From the NCBI GenBank assembly GCA_016987375.1, contig PJRA01000354.1, forward strand, positions 1 to 64,000: a stretch of DNA of 64,000 nt, read 5' to 3'. Below the pieces are notes generated by a model that was not told the DNA's origin, did no database searches, and saw nothing but the letters and a program-made list of their open reading frames with translations. Positions 59,151 to 64,000 of the stretch are shown piece by piece (position 1 is the stretch's first letter; the number at the start of each line of letters is the position of its first letter). The stretch is from Brachionus koreanus. Its lineage: Eukaryota; Rotifera; Eurotatoria; Ploima; Brachionidae. Position numbers and translations under genes: made by a program.

Positions 59151-61044
59151 ATGAAAACAAAGTTTGATTTTTTTGATTATTTTATATTTATTCTGATTCT
59201 TCTGATTACAATTTTTATTGGTCTTTTTTTTGGTCTTCATCTAAATGATAAGTTAAAGCATTTGTGGCAAAAATGCTTCAAAAAAAATATTATTCAATCC
59301 GAGCAAAACAATGAAAGTAAGACCATGGAATATTTGACAGCCAATAAATCTATGTCCGCTTTTCCGATTGCTTTGTCACTTCTTTCAACATTTTTTTCAT
59401 CATCCAGTTTGCTTGGTTTTCCAGCCGAAGTCTATCAATATGGTATTCAATATTGGATGGTTATCATTGGTGTCTCTTTTGCACCTTTAGTAGGAGGTAA
59501 ATTATCTTTTATTTAATTGATTTAGAAAAATAAATAACTCTAATTTTATTAACTAAAAACTAATTTTTTTAATTTAATTTAGCTTTTTTAACGGGACCAT
59601 TTTTTGAAAACTTAAAAATTGTCAGTGTTTTTGAATATCTAAAAATGCGATATAACTCTGAATATGCTAGATTATTGGGTGTAACTTTGTATCTAATACG
59701 AACATTGATAGCCATGGGTATAGTTATTTATGGCCCAGCCACAGCACTAAGTTCAGTAACAGACATATCAAGTGAAATATCCATTTTACTCATAGGACTA
59801 ATTGCTACTTTTTACACAGTTAATAGTTTAAAAAAAATAATAATAATAATAAAAATTTAACAGTTTTCAAAATTTTAAAGACCATTGGAGGTATAAAAGC
59901 AGTTATATGGACTGATGTGTTTCAAACAGCTATAATGCTTGCCGGTGTTATTGCAGTAATAATTAAAGGAGTTTATGATGTAGGAGGCTTTTCAAATTTA
60001 TGGGAGATTTGTTCTCAGGGAGAAAGGCTGAATTTTTTTGTTATTGATCCGAATCCGTTAATCAGACAATCATTTTGGTCATTAGTAATAGGCAGTTTTG
60101 TAGCATGGATAAGCTCTTATGGTATTGATCAACAAATGGTTCAAAGATATGCGGCAGCTAAAGATAGACGAACGGCACAATCAGCTATTCTTCTAAATAT
60201 TCCGGGAGTGATTATCTTAATAAGTTTATGCTGCTTTACAGGTCTAGTTCTTTATGCTAATTTAAGTGGATGTGATCCATTGAGTGATAGCACAAGCAAT
60301 GTAAAAAATCCTAATCAATTAGTACCTTTTTTTGTAATGCAAAAATTTAGCAACATAATTTTCATTCCGGGACTATTTCTATCAAGCATATTTTGTGCAT
60401 CACTTAGTTCGGTTAGTTCGGCATTGAACAGTATGTCTGCTTGCATTTGGCGCGACTATCTAATGAGACTCAAATATTTCAGCAATTTTAATGATTCAAA
60501 AAGCAGTTTGACCACAAAAATAATAGCTCTTGTGTGTGGATTGATCTGCACTGGTATGGGATTCTTAATATCAACTCTAGGTACCAATTTAGCTCAAATA
60601 AGTGGTACCATAAATGGTTCACTTCAAGCGCCCATTATCGGAATTTTTTTTCTTTCAAGTCTCTTTCCGTTTAATAACATATTTGGATTGTATGCGGGAG
60701 CTTTAAGTGGTTTTTTGGTTGGATGTTGGCTTAGTCTGGGATCGTTTTTGACCAAGCCAATTTATCCCAAACCTCCAGTTTCTATTCTTAATTGCACTGT
60801 TACTTCATTGAGATCTAATCTGCAAGCAAGCAATTTAAACGGATTTAATCAAATTTACTCTGTTTCTTATATGTGGTTGAGTCCTATTGGTGTTTTGTTT
60901 ACAATTTTAATCGGAATTTTAGTTAGTCTTGTCACTAACAAGGCATTTAAAATTGAAAATAATGTTGACGATAAATTAATAATTTATAGAGCTTTAAAAA
61001 AAAAGGATAATAGAAACAAAAATTTTGAACTCAATAAATTTTAA
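59151..61044 (+). CDS. Sodium-coupled solute transporter (SLC5 family)
   Basis: Plasma-membrane sodium symporter. Exons 59151-59496, 59583-59818, 59881-61044 join in phase to about 581 aa with 12-13 hydrophobic segments. Family marks: YLTANKSMSAFPIALSLLS in TM1-TM2, FEYLKMRYN, GGIKAVIWTDVFQTAIM, GIDQQMVQRYAAAKD, and ASLSSVSSALNSMS (the Na2-site Ser region). Overall layout is closest to SLC5A8/SLC5A12 and SLC5A6-type carriers (monocarboxylate, multivitamin) in animals; the substrate cannot be read from sequence. Conserved residues appear intact. Confidence 0.92.
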
Positions 61045-61259
61045 ATATGAATAAAATTTTTTTTTTTTTTGATTGTTTATTAGAAATTAAATGTATGTTT
61101 TAAAAAGGCTATAATTTTGGAAAAATAAAGAATTCAAAATTTATTTAAAACAGTAACCAAAACAATTAATTGGAAGCATTTAAACTACTTTAATTATGTA
61201 AATAAAATTTAAAAAAAAGTAAAATGTTTTTTTTTGAAATTTTAAATTTATAATTCACC

Positions 61260-61683
61260 ATGTCGAAAGCTAATTTCTGTAGTAAAGAGTTTTTGATTGT
61301 TCTGTTACCTGTGTTGTTAAATTTGATTCAGACAACTAATGGACTAAAATGCTATGTATGTAGTGAATGCAATACTCCTGAGACATTGGTTGACTGTCCA
61401 AGCGGATATAATTATTGCATTGTAATTTTTTTAAAAAAAATTTTTTTTTGATTATCAATCCCTTTTTAAGAAAACTTTTCAAATAATTTCTTATGTATTG
61501 ACTGTGAATCGACTCTGTTCTGAAACATGCAAAGAAAGACAAGCTCCTGTAATATTTGGTAACGGTGGAGGACTATCTTGTTGTCTGACTGATGGATGCA
61601 ATTTGAGTTCGATTCTTAAACACTCAAAATTTGCATATATTTCAACATTCTTATCTTGTATTTTTTTTTTGTCATTTATCTAA
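61260..61683 (+). CDS. Ly6/uPAR-type GPI-anchored protein, copy 1
   Basis: Exons 61260-61421 and 61471-61683 give about 124 aa. Signal peptide (FLIVLLPVLLNLIQ), then a three-finger LU domain starting LKCYVC with ten Cys in family order and ending CCLTDGCN, then a hydrophobic C-terminus (STFLSCIFFLSFI) typical of GPI anchoring. The acceptor at 61470 is fixed by the phase and by the second copy. Cell-surface location is expected; partner unknown. Confidence 0.87.
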
Positions 61684-62128
61684 AATTAACTAATAATCTA
61701 AATTTTGTTCGAGCTTTTAAGCAATAAATAAAATAAATATTTAAAAAAAATCTTTTAATAGTTTAATAACTGTCAAATTTAAAAATTAAAATTTAAAGCT
61801 TAAATTTTTATTAGATATATAATTATTTAAGAAGCTATTTAAATCATTGTTCTTTTTTTATTTTAGTTCATAAGTTAAATAAATTAAAAAAAAAAAAGTT
61901 AATTAAAAATTTAAAATATATAGAGTGGACATTTAAAAAAAAATTTATTGTTTAACATCAAATATCAAACTTTGTTTAATTTTTAAAATTTAATGAAAAT
62001 ATTCAAAATTTATTTAAAACAGTAACCAAAACAATTAATTTGAAGCTATAAAACTACTTTAATTATGTAAATAAAATTAAAAAAAAAGTAAAATGCTTTT
62101 TTTTGAAATTTTAAATTTATAATTTACC
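61684..62128. other. Spacer with duplicated promoter of Ly6 genes
   Basis: The final 140 bp (about 61990-62128) is nearly identical to 61130-61259 in front of copy 1, so the tandem duplication included the promoter. The earlier part is AT-rich with no gene. Confidence 0.6.
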
Positions 62129-62536
62129 ATGTCGAAAGCTAATTTCTGTAATAAAGAGTTTTTGATTGTTCTTCTGTTACCTGTGTTGTTAAATTTGATT
62201 CAGACAACTAATGGACTAAAATGCTATGTATGTAATGGTTGCAGTACCGCTAATACACTGACTGAATGTGAAGCCGATGAAAAATTCTGCAAAGTGATAT
62301 TAACTAAAATATTTTGTCAAGAATATTATCTTTTATTCTAGAAAACCTATGGTTATCTCACATGGAACCTTAATATAGCTCGCGTTTGTGCTTCAACGTG
62401 TACAGAAACTAACGTTCCGGTTATTTTTGGTAACGGAGGAATCGTCACATGCTGCAATACTGATGGATGCAATTCAAGCTTTAAGTTTAAATCATCAAAA
62501 TTTACTCTTCTATTTTTTCTTTATTTATTGATTTAA
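62129..62536 (+). CDS. Ly6/uPAR-type GPI-anchored protein, copy 2
   Basis: Exons 62129-62293 and 62342-62536 give about 119 aa. The leader is nearly identical to copy 1 (two small differences and one extra Leu). The mature domain keeps ten Cys (LKCYVC to CCNTDGCN) and the VPVIFGNGG motif but is diverged between them. C-terminal hydrophobic tail for GPI anchoring. Intron in the same place and phase as in copy 1. Both are open and probably functional. Confidence 0.87.
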
Positions 62537-62758
62537 TTATAACTATTTCTTTAAAATTTTTAAAATAAATTAAATAAAATATTTATCTAAAATAAAGTTT
62601 ATTTTACTTTTTTCAAAAAAAAAAAATATTAAAAATTAAATAAAAATACTCAAAAATTTGAATTTATAAGAATTAATTTATAAAAAAAATTTAAATTAAA
62701 TTATGGAAGATAAGATTGTTGAAAAAGTAACTGATATAGCGGAATGTTACTGTGTATT

Positions 62759-64000
62759 TTATAGTTTGTCAAGAGCCGTATATTCGACATTTTTGAATTC
62801 ACTGGCTTTTGAGGATGAAATTTTGATAGATTTTAAAAAATAAATTATAGAAATTAGTAAAAGAATTACAGAAAAAATAAATAAAATAACTTTAAAAGCG
62901 CTATAAACTGCAGTGTTTTTTTCATTAGATTTTTCGATGTTTTTCTGTTTATTTTCAGAATCACTTAAACATATTGAAGGGTCACTTTTGTCACAATTAC
63001 AGCATGCCGTACTCATTTTATTTTCATTTTTAGTATCAGTACAACAAGGTTTACAACTGAAGTTTTTCAAGTCCAAAGCCAATGAATTCAAACATTTAGT
63101 ACAAGTGTTCGGACTTGAAATGCATTTTGCACATATTGTCGAATTACAAAGAGAGCACAATCCTTCATCTTTATCAAAATAAGTTCCTTCAGCACAATTG
63201 CTTTCGCATTCACCGTCTTTCAATGAAAATCCATCATTGCATGTAACACATGATGTCTTGTCGCCGGAAGTACATGTTTTACACGAAGGATGACATGTCT
63301 TGCACACTTTTTCGTCTTGGTAATAATTAACTGGACAGTGATCTAAACACTTGGAACCAAAAAGAATTTTATTTTTTGCACAAGACAAACAATCAGTCGA
63401 ATTAGTGCATTTTTCACATGGATATGAACATTTAATGCAATCACTATCTTTTTGATAAAATCCTGGCTCACAAGTTTTTATGCATTTATTACCAAATAAA
63501 TGGTAATGATCATTGCATTTTAAACATTCTTTTTCACTCGAACATGCAAAACAGCTTTCTGGACATTTCTCAATAAGATTAATAAAACCTCTATTTGTCT
63601 TCAATATTTTTTTAAAGTAGCCTTCTGAAGCATTTTGAACACAGTTTCCATTAAATAAATAGCTTTAAAAAAAAATTTTTTTTCAAATTATTTATAAGTA
63701 TTTAGATTTCTTACTATCCATTTTTGCATATTTTACATTTTCCTGTTACATTACTACTGCATTGTTGACAATTTGTGTCCAAACATTCACTTTCTAAAAG
63801 AACTACGGGCTCACATTTTTTCATTTCATTGAGCTTAAATCCATCAATGCACTTAAGACAATCGCTTGAATTAGAACTACATGTTTGACAGCTATCACTG
63901 CACTTGAAACATCTTTGTAGTGTTTCATTTAAAAAGTATCCTTTTTCGCACACGCCTACACATTGTCCATACTTTAAAAATGGCCTACGTGGATCACCAC
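62759..64000 (-). CDS. Furin-like Cys-rich repeat membrane protein, 3' part
   Basis: Two exons are visible, 64000-63715 (open at the window edge) and 63662-62759; the start lies beyond the window. At least seven furin-like Cys repeats (CxxCxxC patterns such as CHPSCKTCTSGDKTSCVTC) precede a short Cys-pair segment, one TM helix (about FKVILFIFSVILLLISIIYF) and a cytosolic tail of about 20 residues ending EYTALDKL. This layout fits the C-terminal Cys-rich part of membrane-bound proprotein convertases (PCSK5 long form, PCSK6) but also other Cys-repeat receptors. The protease domain, if any, is outside the window, so no symbol is given. Confidence 0.85.

Overview
The window is AT-rich nuclear DNA from an animal. 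Intron-rich genes carry many GT-AG introns of about 50-130 bp. Several families are metazoan (integrin-linked kinase, innexin, ADAMTS with PLAC domain, Ly6, proprotein-convertase-like Cys repeats). The base composition, tiny introns and a gustatory-receptor-like cluster suggest a small protostome, and a monogonont rotifer (Brachionus-like) is my best guess; that species call is inference. Exon limits were rebuilt by hand from splice sites and reading phase and may be off by a base or two.

Layout. 0.6-6.1 kb (-): ADAMTS metalloprotease, 19 exons. 6.8-14.9 kb (+): MROH1 HEAT-repeat protein, 21 exons. 15.3-24.0 kb (+): three gustatory-receptor-like seven-TM genes that are mosaics of near-identical and diverged segments, with a small proline-rich gene (-) and a decayed LINE between the second and third. 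25.5-27.3 kb (+): CNDP2-type dipeptidase. 28.7-31.5 kb (+): a small charged protein and an intronless innexin. 31.9-43.0 kb: four secreted PAN/apple plus C-type-lectin-like genes (one +, three -), a truncated inverted copy of one of them, and ARMC9 (+) lying among them. 43.2-45.9 kb: an orphan exon-like ORF, a small inverted-repeat transposon containing an assembly gap, and gene-poor DNA. 45.9-47.5 kb (+): intronless LRR membrane protein. 49.1-54.8 kb: a compact group with a secreted protein (-), a coiled-coil protein (+), a CINP-like protein (+), a BTB protein (-), a small Lys-rich protein (+) and the ribosome-biogenesis GTPase LSG1 (+). 55.6-57.4 kb (-): integrin-linked kinase, followed by a decayed partial copy of itself. 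59.2-61.0 kb (+): SLC5-type sodium-coupled transporter. 61.3-62.5 kb (+): two tandem Ly6/uPAR-like GPI proteins. 62.8 kb to the edge (-): the 3' part of a furin-like Cys-rich membrane protein that runs off the window.

Most housekeeping genes look intact, with full-length models close in size to their vertebrate orthologues (MROH1 about 1701 aa, CNDP2 477, ARMC9 807, LSG1 688, ILK 457). The accessory material is the receptor cluster, the lectin cluster, and several repeats (a foldback, a two-copy inverted-repeat family, LINE remnants). I see no prokaryotic-style system, CRISPR array, rRNA or convincing tRNA.
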